The notes beneath the pieces were generated by a model, which was not told where the DNA came from, did not search any database, and was given only the letters and a program-made list of their open reading frames with translations. Shown here one piece after another: positions 15,029 to 21,870 of a stretch of DNA of 26,366 bases. Position 1 is the stretch's first letter. Each line of letters starts with the position of its first letter. The stretch comes from a virus: positions 1 through 26,366 of IMG/VR virus record IMGVR_UViG_3300001419_002029; one strand, written 5' to 3'. The position numbers and the translations under genes are program-made.

Positions 15029-15360
15029 GCTTTCTCTTCTACCTCTTTCTCGCTTGGGATTACTTTCATCATCTCAATAAGAATAGAAGAGCCCATCTCG
15101 TAGACTCTCGCAGGAGTAACTCCATTCTCCATTAATCGATCGAGGATCTTATAACCGTAGGCTATTGGATCTCCACTCGATACAGGATAAGCAGGGAGTA
15201 TCCGCTTATGGTCAACGGATACCGCGATAGCTGCAGCGCAAAGTCTACCGAGTTGGGCTCTATTGGGATCCGAGCCCCAGATAGAAACAAAGTCTAAGCA
15301 AGTAGCAATCGAGGAAGGAATCTTCCCCTCGTGCTTTCCGAGTTTTCCAAGATTTAGCAT
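14998..15360 (-). CDS. Tail assembly chaperone G
   Basis: A 120-aa protein at the canonical G position, between the tail tube gene and the tape measure. It is largely helical (CLDFVSIWG, RAQLGRLCAAAIAVSVD), with a short C-terminal tail that spans the frameshift site. Most ribosomes should stop at the TAG at 14998-15000, and a minority shift to make GT. Strong AGGAGGT ribosome site. G and GT coat the tape measure before tube polymerisation and are absent from mature tails. Confidence 0.85.
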   Translation of the reverse strand: MLNLGKLGKHEGKIPSSIATCLDFVSIWGSDPNRAQLGRLCAAAIAVSVDHKRILPAYPVSSGDPIAYGYKILDRLMENGVTPARVYEMGSSILIEMMKVIPSEKEVEEKANFLQVGEEG

Positions 15361-15377
15361 AGTACCTCCTTATGCTA

Positions 15378-15875
15378 TTAAGCTACAGTTAATCCACCGT
15401 AGCAAGTGAAATTCAAAGTGAACGCAGAAGGATCTCCTTCTGAGAAGTCCAAAGAGCATATACACTTACTAAGTGTTACTACGTGGTCTGCTTCTGCGAG
15501 ATCTGGGCTATCTGCTACATACTTAATATCGATAGTGTAGTGCTCTACGAAAGGAGTACCAGTTAACCCGGTAGAGATGTTCCCATTATAGAATCCAGAT
15601 TGAGAGATAAAATCTCGGATAGATCCTGCTTCTGAAGCATCTGTAAACTGTCTAAAGTGGAAAGAGAAAGAGCCTGTTTTCGCTTGCTCATCTTGCTTTC
15701 GTACTGCAGCGAAGTTACCGCGATCCATTACTACAAGTTCTGAGAACTGCTGAGGATCTGAGAAAGTAAAGTTACCATCTTCGTAGGCTACTTCGAGAGT
15801 TACAGAGGGTCCAGTTCCATCGAGAAGAGTAATAACTCCATCGCGCTTAGTCTTGGGTATTGTTGAATATGCCAT
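15378..15875 (-). CDS. Major tail (tube) protein
   Basis: A 165-aa, beta-rich protein of the tail-tube type: VTLEVAYEDGNFTF, a central hydrophilic loop, and a strand-rich end (ADHVVTLSKCICSLDFSEGD, then FTLNFTCYGG). It lies between the tail terminator and the G/GT chaperones, the standard position of the tube protein, and is preceded by a GGAGG site. Codon use looks more selective than in flanking genes, as expected for an abundant protein. Confidence 0.82.
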   Translation of the reverse strand: MAYSTIPKTKRDGVITLLDGTGPSVTLEVAYEDGNFTFSDPQQFSELVVMDRGNFAAVRKQDEQAKTGSFSFHFRQFTDASEAGSIRDFISQSGFYNGNISTGLTGTPFVEHYTIDIKYVADSPDLAEADHVVTLSKCICSLDFSEGDPSAFTLNFTCYGGLTVA

Positions 15876-15917
15876 AATGGCCTCCGGGGATAATGATTAC
15901 TATTGTATCCGATATGG

Positions 15918-16346
15918 TTAAATAGTGTGTAGAATATTGAACGATAAAGTAATAAGGATATACTCTTGGGAATCTGTTACGGTTCTCTGAGATGCTACAT
16001 ATCGGATAGTAAACTGATTATCCGTAGTATAGGCCTCGAGTACCTTGTTAATAACCTCTTCCTCTGAATCAAGAGAGGCATCGTAATCCGTTGGATAGAT
16101 ATCGAGAGGCCTTAACCGATAAGAGAATAGGACTTGCATTGGAGTAGCAAGATAGACTCCTACCGCTCTCCGCTGCCTCTCTTCCATTGCGGTAGAGGTT
16201 GCTACTGAGATAGAGAAGGCTCGATGGGCTACAGTGTTCTCCGTTCTTCCAAAGTAGTCCGGAGTATGCTTAGATTCTTTGAATCCGGAGATCTCTTCGA
16301 TCTTAGAGGCTATTCCTCTGCGGATACTGGATAAAGATTGTGCCAT
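15918..16346 (-). CDS. Tail terminator-like protein
   Basis: A 142-aa alpha/beta protein: an N-terminal helix, AFSISVATST strand, a conserved-looking YRLRPLDIYPTDYD segment, a helix with EEEVINKVLEAY, and two C-terminal strands. Size, mixed fold and place directly before the tail tube gene fit the gpU-type protein that caps the tail and joins it to the head. CGGAGA precedes the ATG; TAATG overlap with the upstream gene. Sequence families are too divergent to be sure. Confidence 0.6.
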   Translation of the reverse strand: MAQSLSSIRRGIASKIEEISGFKESKHTPDYFGRTENTVAHRAFSISVATSTAMEERQRRAVGVYLATPMQVLFSYRLRPLDIYPTDYDASLDSEEEVINKVLEAYTTDNQFTIRYVASQRTVTDSQEYILITLSFNILHTI

Positions 16347-17113
16347 TATCTTCTCCGGAATCTTCGTGTATATGTACCTTGTCCATTCAGATAGATTACA
16401 GGCTGCTTAGATACTCGATTATCTGGACTAGAACTCTGTCCACTATGATTGTGATCATAGATAAAGTTAATTTGCTTCCACTCATCCTTATACTGTGAGT
16501 AATGTTCATTAGCTAGATCTAGATATCTTCCGTTACTCTGGCCTAAGCTAGAATGAAAATCTCGGAAGATGTAATAGAGAGATAGATTCTGATGAGCAGC
16601 TCGGAAAGCCTCCGCGCTCATTACAAGATATTCGAGCCCTCCTCCTTCGGTTCTCATCCGTTGGATCATCGTATACCAGGCCTCATCGATGTAAGTCTGA
16701 TAAGAAGTAAGATTGGATGGTCTGATATCTTCGAGTTGAGAGTAGGTAGCAGTAAGATCTCCATCCGATACTACAGGATACAATCTTCGAATAACGAGAG
16801 CTCCCATTCTGCGGAAGGTAAAGACTTCTCCTACAATTGTAATCTTCCACTCTTGGAGGTATCCCTCTCCGAGTGCGAGGCTAGAGTCCAAGATAGCAGG
16901 GCTATGTACATAGGTAGGAATATTAGCAGGGAAGGAAGCAGTAGCATTATCGATTAACTTCTCTTGGTTAGGTTTATAGAGAGTATATCGAACCTCTGTA
17001 GGAACTACGAGCACCCCATCTCGATAGATAGGAAGGGTAGAAGTATTACTTATCCCTCTCTCGAGTAACTCTGGTATCTTAATCTGTGGAGCGTAAGGGG
17101 TGCTAGTAGGCAT
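16346..17113 (-). CDS. Head-tail connector region protein
   Basis: A 255-aa protein. The first 110 residues are strand-rich (LPIYRDGVLVVPTEVRYTLY); residues about 130-220 are helical, with SQLEDIRPSNLTSYQTYID and an AWYTMIQRMRTEGG helix resembling the gp6-type connector layout. The C-terminus is very basic (TRRFRRR). It sits between the capsid and the tail terminator, where connector proteins lie. It is coupled to both neighbours by TAATG. No firm family match. Confidence 0.55.
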   Translation of the reverse strand: MPTSTPYAPQIKIPELLERGISNTSTLPIYRDGVLVVPTEVRYTLYKPNQEKLIDNATASFPANIPTYVHSPAILDSSLALGEGYLQEWKITIVGEVFTFRRMGALVIRRLYPVVSDGDLTATYSQLEDIRPSNLTSYQTYIDEAWYTMIQRMRTEGGGLEYLVMSAEAFRAAHQNLSLYYIFRDFHSSLGQSNGRYLDLANEHYSQYKDEWKQINFIYDHNHSGQSSSPDNRVSKQPVIYLNGQGTYTRRFRRR

Positions 17114-17772
17114 TATTTTATCTCGTTATAAATTTCGAGTCCTTTCTTATTGAACTCTTCGATAAAGGATAGCATATCCTTCTTTATCTTGTAGTGCTCT
17201 TCGATCTTTACCTTGATCTCTGGAATGTGTTGAGTATTCTGTAATCTTCCGATCGTTTTATTATGGGTAAGAGTTTCCAGTTCCCAGAAGTGAGGCTCTA
17301 CAGGTTGGAGCGTTCTATCTAATACTAGAGAGATTCCCCACTTATAGAAAGCATCTCTATCGAAGTTCTTGATAACTCGATTACCTACTACTCTTACGGA
17401 TTGCCATTTAGGGCAATGGTATCTCCCACCTCTTACTCGATATTGATGTACGTATTGATACTTACCCGCTTCGAGGTAGATCCATCCTTGCTGCTGCAGC
17501 TTCCCAATCCGAGATCCTGCGTTACCCATCTCTCCATTGATCTGTTGTACACCATTAACACCGGGTACTATCCGCTCCATTCTAATCGATGGAATAAAGT
17601 ATCCCTTCCGTTCTATCTTTGTACTCTTTCCCTTAGTTACTTCGGTATCGAAGTAATGAAAGAGCCAATTACTCGGATGCCACTTATAAAAGAAGGGGTG
17701 GTTAGGTTGCTCCGGAAGGAGTGTATCTTGGCTCGATTGCATTGGAGCCCAAGGCTGGGGGGTAAAACTCAT
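17113..17772 (-). CDS. Unknown virion-region protein after the major capsid gene
   Basis: A 219-aa protein rich in aromatic residues (FFYKWHPSNWLFHYF near the N-terminus) with a basic, charged C-terminal helix. No domain is recognised. It is the first gene after the capsid terminator and begins the head-tail joining cluster, behind a GAGGTA site. Reasonable guesses are a connector or minor capsid protein, but the sequence does not decide. Confidence 0.65.
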   Translation of the reverse strand: MSFTPQPWAPMQSSQDTLLPEQPNHPFFYKWHPSNWLFHYFDTEVTKGKSTKIERKGYFIPSIRMERIVPGVNGVQQINGEMGNAGSRIGKLQQQGWIYLEAGKYQYVHQYRVRGGRYHCPKWQSVRVVGNRVIKNFDRDAFYKWGISLVLDRTLQPVEPHFWELETLTHNKTIGRLQNTQHIPEIKVKIEEHYKIKKDMLSFIEEFNKKGLEIYNEIK

Positions 17773-17794
17773 AATTTTTGTACCTCATTTAAGT

Positions 17795-17830
17795 TTATAA
17801 AATAAAGGATGGGAACCGAAGCCCCCATCC
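17795..17830 (-). terminator. UUCG-loop intrinsic terminator after the capsid gene
   Basis: On the minus strand GGATGGGGGC pairs with GTTCCCATCC around a TTCG tetraloop closed by C-G, followed by TTTATTTTATAAA. It lies 15 bp past the capsid stop codon and before the ribosome site of the next gene. Read-through must occur, or another promoter must serve the tail genes. Confidence 0.78.
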
Positions 17831-17844
17831 AACCATAGGAAAGA

Positions 17845-18777
17845 TTATACCAAAGTAGCGATTTCTACTCCGCGAGCATCTTCCAAGATTGCCATACCGA
17901 TATAAGCGTGGCCTACAACCTTAGTTAATGCCTTAGTAGCATCACGATCCATCTCTACCATTACTTCACCCATTTCGCGGGCTTCAACTGCACCCGGAAG
18001 AGCAGAAGGCATACCAGTTGCATAACCGATAGCACCAGGGCAAAACATAGCAGCAGCATAGTTAGAACCGTTATCCGTTACGTAAGAACTTGTATAGATT
18101 TCAACACCCATAAAAGAACCTTTGTAGTGAGAACCCTTAGCAGAGATAGCCTCGAAAGAAGCAGGAGCGTAAGCAACCGCACCAGTTTCTCCACGAATAC
18201 CATCTTGTAACTCTGCGAACTGTGCAGGATGCAATACGCAAACGTAAGGGCCTGGGGCTCCTTTGTTAGAGTCTGCAGCTTCCAGAGCTTGGATAGCACT
18301 TACCCAAACATCTACAGTAAGAGCAGCAGTAGCACCGACTTGAGCAGTAAAACCACCGAACAAAGCAGCAGTAAGATTAGCAAACAAAGCATCGTAAGAG
18401 CGAGAGATATGCTCTGCGATACGGAAAGGATCGATATCTTGACCCATTCCAGTCATAGAAGCGAGATCAGTAATCGCGTAAGCTAAACTCTGTCGTTTGC
18501 ATACGATATCAGTGTGAGTATCTACGAGAGCAGTATTACCCACTGCACCATCTTCGGTTCCACCTGTAAAAGCAGAAAATCCAGATTCACCATCTAGGAA
18601 CGCTTGTCGAACTCGAATCGTATCGGATCCCATTCCGTTAATACTTCCGCAGAAGTCTACGAACGGGGTATTACGGAGGTTTACGGAGTCTTTTAGTAAT
18701 AATTTGATCTCTTGAGAGATCATTTGAGCGAGTCTTAAATCACCGACTAGCCCGGTGTTAGTAATTTCATTAGCCAT
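17845..18777 (-). CDS. Major capsid protein (HK97-like)
   Basis: A 310-aa protein with HK97-type capsid features: a helical N-terminal arm, SDTIRVRQAF strand, a long helix around ISRSYDALFANLTAALFGG, the P-domain-like APGPYVCVLHPAQFAELQD segment, and the GVEIYTSSYVTD strand. Its C-terminus is rich in Ala, Glu and Gly. It follows the portal-scaffold block. The frame reaches 18789, but the start at 18777 (MANEITN) is preferred because a GGTG lies 8 nt upstream and nothing precedes the earlier ATG. The gene has its own upstream promoter and is bounded by terminators on both sides, consistent with very high expression. Confidence 0.85.
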   Translation of the reverse strand: MANEITNTGLVGDLRLAQMISQEIKLLLKDSVNLRNTPFVDFCGSINGMGSDTIRVRQAFLDGESGFSAFTGGTEDGAVGNTALVDTHTDIVCKRQSLAYAITDLASMTGMGQDIDPFRIAEHISRSYDALFANLTAALFGGFTAQVGATAALTVDVWVSAIQALEAADSNKGAPGPYVCVLHPAQFAELQDGIRGETGAVAYAPASFEAISAKGSHYKGSFMGVEIYTSSYVTDNGSNYAAAMFCPGAIGYATGMPSALPGAVEAREMGEVMVEMDRDATKALTKVVGHAYIGMAILEDARGVEIATLV

Positions 18778-18859
18778 GATATGCACCATTAGAAGAAAGG
18801 GGAAAAAATTAGTTTCTGGGCTCTTCTGCTGTTTCGGGAGCGACCCTACCCATTAGTAT

Positions 18860-18886
18860 CTTATATCAATAAATAACCACTTGCAA
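18860..18886 (-). promoter_or_regulatory. Promoter for the major capsid gene
   Basis: On the minus strand TTGCAA (18886-18881) is followed 15 bp later by TATAAG within the extended -10 motif TGATATAAG (18868-18860). It lies just beyond the terminator at 18891-18921 and about 80 bp before the capsid ATG. It shares the TGN-TATA form with the two early promoters. Confidence 0.55.
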
Positions 18887-18890
18887 GCAT

Positions 18891-18921
18891 AAAAAAACCT
18901 CTCTGCAGGAGAACAGAGAGG
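18891..18921 (-). terminator. Strong intrinsic terminator upstream of the capsid gene
   Basis: Minus strand: CCTCTCTG pairs perfectly with CAGAGAGG around TTCTCCTG, followed by seven Ts. It ends the transcript of the fibre-like gene (18972-20342) and separates it from the capsid unit. Confidence 0.9.
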
Positions 18922-18930
18922 AAGGGGATC

Positions 18931-18959
18931 GGGGGAGGTACGACCCACCCCTTTTTTTT
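18931..18959 (+). terminator. Possible plus-strand terminator back-to-back with the minus one
   Basis: GGGG...GGT pairs with ACC...CCCC around ACG, with a two-base internal mismatch, and is followed by eight Ts on the plus strand. It could stop antisense transcription into 18972-20342. The stem is imperfect, and no plus-strand gene leads into it. Confidence 0.4.
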
Positions 18960-18971
18960 AGGAAGATTCGA

Positions 18972-20342
18972 TTACAAAGAAACGACTATTTCAGCACCTG
19001 TAATATTGATTACTGATTTAACTTTAACGTTATTGTTATCTACAAGTTGAACATCCAATTGTACTTTGTTTCCATTGCTATCATATGCTGATACGTGTAC
19101 GATCTTCTCACCTAATTGGTGATTCAATGTAGCGAAAGTATTAGCAGTAAGATTCTGAGGAGCGAAAGTTCTGCGGAACTGAGAAAGAGCAACTAAAACT
19201 TGACCATTAGTAACAGATGCCAAGTTACCCGCTGCAGGATCTGCAGTAATAGCGGCTTTGGCTCTGGCTTCTGTGAAGTAGAGGTTACCTGCTTCTGCGA
19301 TATCATCCGTATCAGCATCAAGCGCAATTTGACCAGTAGCAGAGTTATAAGCCAATCCATCAGTATCTACAGACATAGCCAATCGAGCGCGGGCTTCTGT
19401 GAAGAATAAGGCTGAAGAATCCTCTGTAATTTGGCTCGTATTGGCTGCTAATGTATAGACACCGTTAGAGTAAGATAATCCAGTACCTGCAGAGAACTCC
19501 GAGAATACATCGCTTAACTGTACAGAGAGAACTCCGGTAGTACTGTTATATTGCAATAACTGAACATCTGGAGAAGTAACAGAAGCGATAGAGATAGATC
19601 CTCGAGATCTGGCATCTGTGAAGAAAAGATTACCTTCTTCTGTGATATCATCGCTACCGACTGCCAAGGAAATAACACCTGTAGAACTATCATAAGCAAT
19701 ACCATCACCCGATACAGAGATAGATCCTCGAGATCTTGCATCCGTATGGTATAGGTTCGAACTTCCCTCGGAGATTCCATCGGTATCGACATTCAAAGAG
19801 AAAGCACCGTTAGCACCATCATAAGCAAGGCCAGAACCCGCAGAGAAGAATCCTCGGATCTCTCCTTGATCTGCAGTAAACGCACCAGTAGCAGCATTAT
19901 AATCGATACCGGAAGATGCACTTAAGAAAGAGCGAACTTCTGAAGCTTGGATATCTTGCCCTTCGATCTCTGTAAAGTCTGCGGTAGAACCTGCAGAGCC
20001 ACCGTTATGGATCCAAGATTCCGCGCGACCACTGACACCGGTCAAGATGATAATATCACCTTCTTGTTTTTCATCTCCATTAGTGTAGTTAGAAGCTACC
20101 CAAGCACTCAAAGAAGCGGCTACGGTATCTACTGCTACATCTGTAATAGTGAGAGGCTTAAGCTTAAGTTTAAGATCTCCACCTTCTGTTACAAGCTCTG
20201 CATAGTTTGCGCTATCTGTAGCGATACCTACTACGGCATTAGCTTCCAAGTATGTTTTGGTTACTGCGTGGTTATCTGCGGTTGGAGCTTGGTTAAGTTG
20301 AACCGCTCCCTCGAAAATATTATTAGGTGCAAGGAATTGCAT
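18972..20342 (-). CDS. Fibre-like protein with tandem beta repeats
   Basis: A 456-aa protein with a fibre-type N-terminus (LNQAPTADNHAVTKTYLEA at 16-34, like tail-fibre DAATKxYVD motifs). Tandem repeats of about 40 residues follow, in the form DI-x-E-x-x-NL-[FY]-[FH]-T-[DE]-AR-[SA]-R...DG-[IL]-AY-[ND]-S-x-TG-x-[IL], starting near 189, 232, 304 and 347; shorter SAGSGLAYDGANGAFS-type units lie near 140 and 168. The C-terminal domain (397-456: TLNHQLGEKIVHVSAYD...) resembles the separate 72-aa protein upstream. Such repeats occur in phage fibres and whiskers. Its place inside the head module suggests a head fibre or capsid decoration rather than a tail fibre. The leader (20343-20390) has a weak GAGGG/CCCTC hairpin. 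Confidence 0.75.
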   Translation of the reverse strand: MQFLAPNNIFEGAVQLNQAPTADNHAVTKTYLEANAVVGIATDSANYAELVTEGGDLKLKLKPLTITDVAVDTVAASLSAWVASNYTNGDEKQEGDIIILTGVSGRAESWIHNGGSAGSTADFTEIEGQDIQASEVRSFLSASSGIDYNAATGAFTADQGEIRGFFSAGSGLAYDGANGAFSLNVDTDGISEGSSNLYHTDARSRGSISVSGDGIAYDSSTGVISLAVGSDDITEEGNLFFTDARSRGSISIASVTSPDVQLLQYNSTTGVLSVQLSDVFSEFSAGTGLSYSNGVYTLAANTSQITEDSSALFFTEARARLAMSVDTDGLAYNSATGQIALDADTDDIAEAGNLYFTEARAKAAITADPAAGNLASVTNGQVLVALSQFRRTFAPQNLTANTFATLNHQLGEKIVHVSAYDSNGNKVQLDVQLVDNNNVKVKSVINITGAEIVVSL

Positions 20343-20390
20343 TTTGTATACTCCATGTAAGATTAAGAGGGGTTATCCCTCGCTCTTATA

Positions 20391-20609
20391 CTACCTCAAG
20401 ATAATCTCTCCGGATAGTGAAATTTGGAAAGATATAACCACTTGAAACAAAGAGTTATGGGTTACCTCTCCCTCTGCAAGCGTTCCATCGGATAAGATGA
20501 TTTGTACCATCGGCTTATATCCGAGATTGTGATTAATCAATACTTGAGTACTATTGGTAAAAGCGTGTAACTGTGGCCTCTGGCCTCCAGGTGCAAAGTA
20601 TAAGGCCAT
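20391..20609 (-). CDS. Single-domain fibre-cap-like protein
   Basis: A 72-aa protein made of one beta domain: TNSTQVLINHNLGYKPMVQI, then an ISLSGEIIL end. It lines up with the last 60 residues of the neighbouring fibre-like protein (LNHQLGEKIVHV...GAEIVV) in the H-x-LG-x-K pattern, spacing and final strands. It thus looks like a free-standing copy of that C-terminal domain. It may cap or decorate the same structure. It begins three bases after 20613-20921 ends. Confidence 0.65.
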   Translation of the reverse strand: MALYFAPGGQRPQLHAFTNSTQVLINHNLGYKPMVQIILSDGTLAEGEVTHNSLFQVVISFQISLSGEIILR

Positions 20610-20612
20610 CTC

Positions 20613-20921
20613 TTAAGCCTCCTCAAATATTAAGGTAACTAGAGCATTGCTAGAGGATTTAGTAGCGATGTAAATAGCATTGGATCGATTGTATCCCTTA
20701 CCGAGATCGATCTGTAAATAGGCCCCTCCAGTTATAAAGGCCTTATCCGCTCCGAGTGCTACTCCATCCGTTCCGATCTGAGTAAAAAATATCTCGTGTT
20801 GCTCGCATCCGATAGTAACCTTCCGAGCAGTTTTCGGAAGGAGTATCTCTGTAGCTAGTTGGTTAGCGGTGAAAGTTTTCACAATTGGAAATAGATTAGA
20901 AGATCTGAGATCTAAGGACAT
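20613..20921 (-). CDS. Small beta-rich head protein
   Basis: A 102-aa protein composed of alternating strands (KTFTANQLATEILLP, RKVTIGCEQHEIFF, AYLQIDLGKG, ALVTLIFEEA) without helices or membrane segments. This resembles small capsid decoration or head-stabilising proteins. It follows the scaffold gene and begins behind GGGGGGT. Family not recognised. Confidence 0.65.
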   Translation of the reverse strand: MSLDLRSSNLFPIVKTFTANQLATEILLPKTARKVTIGCEQHEIFFTQIGTDGVALGADKAFITGGAYLQIDLGKGYNRSNAIYIATKSSSNALVTLIFEEA

Positions 20922-20941
20922 TGTACCCCCCTATATATGAT

Positions 20942-21568
20942 TTAAAATTTTCGAGTTCTCCAGGCCTTTTTAATAGCCTCTCGATTCTGTGCATAAAACT
21001 CGCTATCCTGTGCAGCTCTCTTAAGAATATCTCCGCTCTGTACTGGAGCGGGCTTCGCTCCTGTATTGGTTTTGGGAGGAAGGAGAGATGGGCTCGCGAT
21101 TGGTTCTGCGGTTGGAGCTACTGCTTCCGGATTGGATGCTTCTGCGGTTGGAGGAGTAGCCTGCTTAGATTGGAGATGCGGTCTTAAGACTAGAGGAGCC
21201 TCGCTTGGGTTCTCTTTGATTCCCTTAATCCACTCATCCAAAGGAGCCTCGCTCTTACTTCTTTGATAAGCCCATTCTACGGCCTCTCGGAGTTCTGGAT
21301 CTGTAAAACCTTGCTCGGATAGCATCGATACTCGAGAATACTTGCTCTCTGCATCCGTTAAGGATTGCTCGAGAGTAGATACCTTCTCTTGTAGTTTGGA
21401 GATCTTCTGCAGTTCTCCCGATTGGTTATCTAGACTCTCTTGGAGAGCCTTTGCAGCCTCTTCCGCTTGGATTGCTCTGGAAGATAGTTTGGAGATTCGA
21501 TCTTTAAAAGCAGCTTCGATATCTGCTTTAAGAACGTACTCTACTCCTTCATGATTTATTGTTTGCAT
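20942..21568 (-). CDS. Capsid scaffolding protein
   Basis: A 208-aa protein with the usual scaffold architecture: an N-terminal coiled coil (about 15-80, rich in Glu, Gln, Leu), a helical middle (AVEWAYQRSK...DEWIKGIKENP), a Pro/Ala-rich flexible linker (about 135-175), and a basic C-terminal helix (NREAIKKAWRTRKF) that would bind the capsid protein. It lies between portal and capsid. The ATG follows AGAGGTACACC, and the gene overlaps the previous one by 13 bp. No protease gene is seen, so the scaffold probably leaves uncut. Confidence 0.85.
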   Translation of the reverse strand: MQTINHEGVEYVLKADIEAAFKDRISKLSSRAIQAEEAAKALQESLDNQSGELQKISKLQEKVSTLEQSLTDAESKYSRVSMLSEQGFTDPELREAVEWAYQRSKSEAPLDEWIKGIKENPSEAPLVLRPHLQSKQATPPTAEASNPEAVAPTAEPIASPSLLPPKTNTGAKPAPVQSGDILKRAAQDSEFYAQNREAIKKAWRTRKF

Positions 21569-21870
21569 GGTGTACCTCTGGTTAGTTGGTTTCTCTCGTT
21601 AATGTAATGTAAAAAAGCGGATTTCGCTAGCCTCTTAGAGTCCCAAGGCATCTCAAAGGCTATATCCAATAAAGATTCGATATCGATAAGCGGTAGCCAA
21701 TGGTCATTAGCATCCATCTCCTCTAGTATCTCCCTCTTCTTCTCGTAATAGCAGCAGTCCGGATGCACTATCCGAATATACATAGAAAGAGCCCAATCAT
21801 CGGAAGAGATCCACTCTACCTTACAATCTTTTATCTCTTCGATGGGCTTATTACACTCCTCGCAGTTCAT
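21556..21870 (-). CDS. Small Cys/His (zinc-binding?) protein
   Basis: A 104-aa protein starting MNCEECNKPIEEI with Cys3, Cys6, Cys16 and, after a WALSMYIRIVHP strand, His36, Cys39 and Cys40. This pattern suggests one zinc site. The C-terminal half is helical. It is nested between portal and scaffold with TAATG coupling to the portal. It may be a head-assembly accessory; no known family is recognised. Confidence 0.65.
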   Translation of the reverse strand: MNCEECNKPIEEIKDCKVEWISSDDWALSMYIRIVHPDCCYYEKKREILEEMDANDHWLPLIDIESLLDIAFEMPWDSKRLAKSAFLHYINERNQLTRGTPCKQ

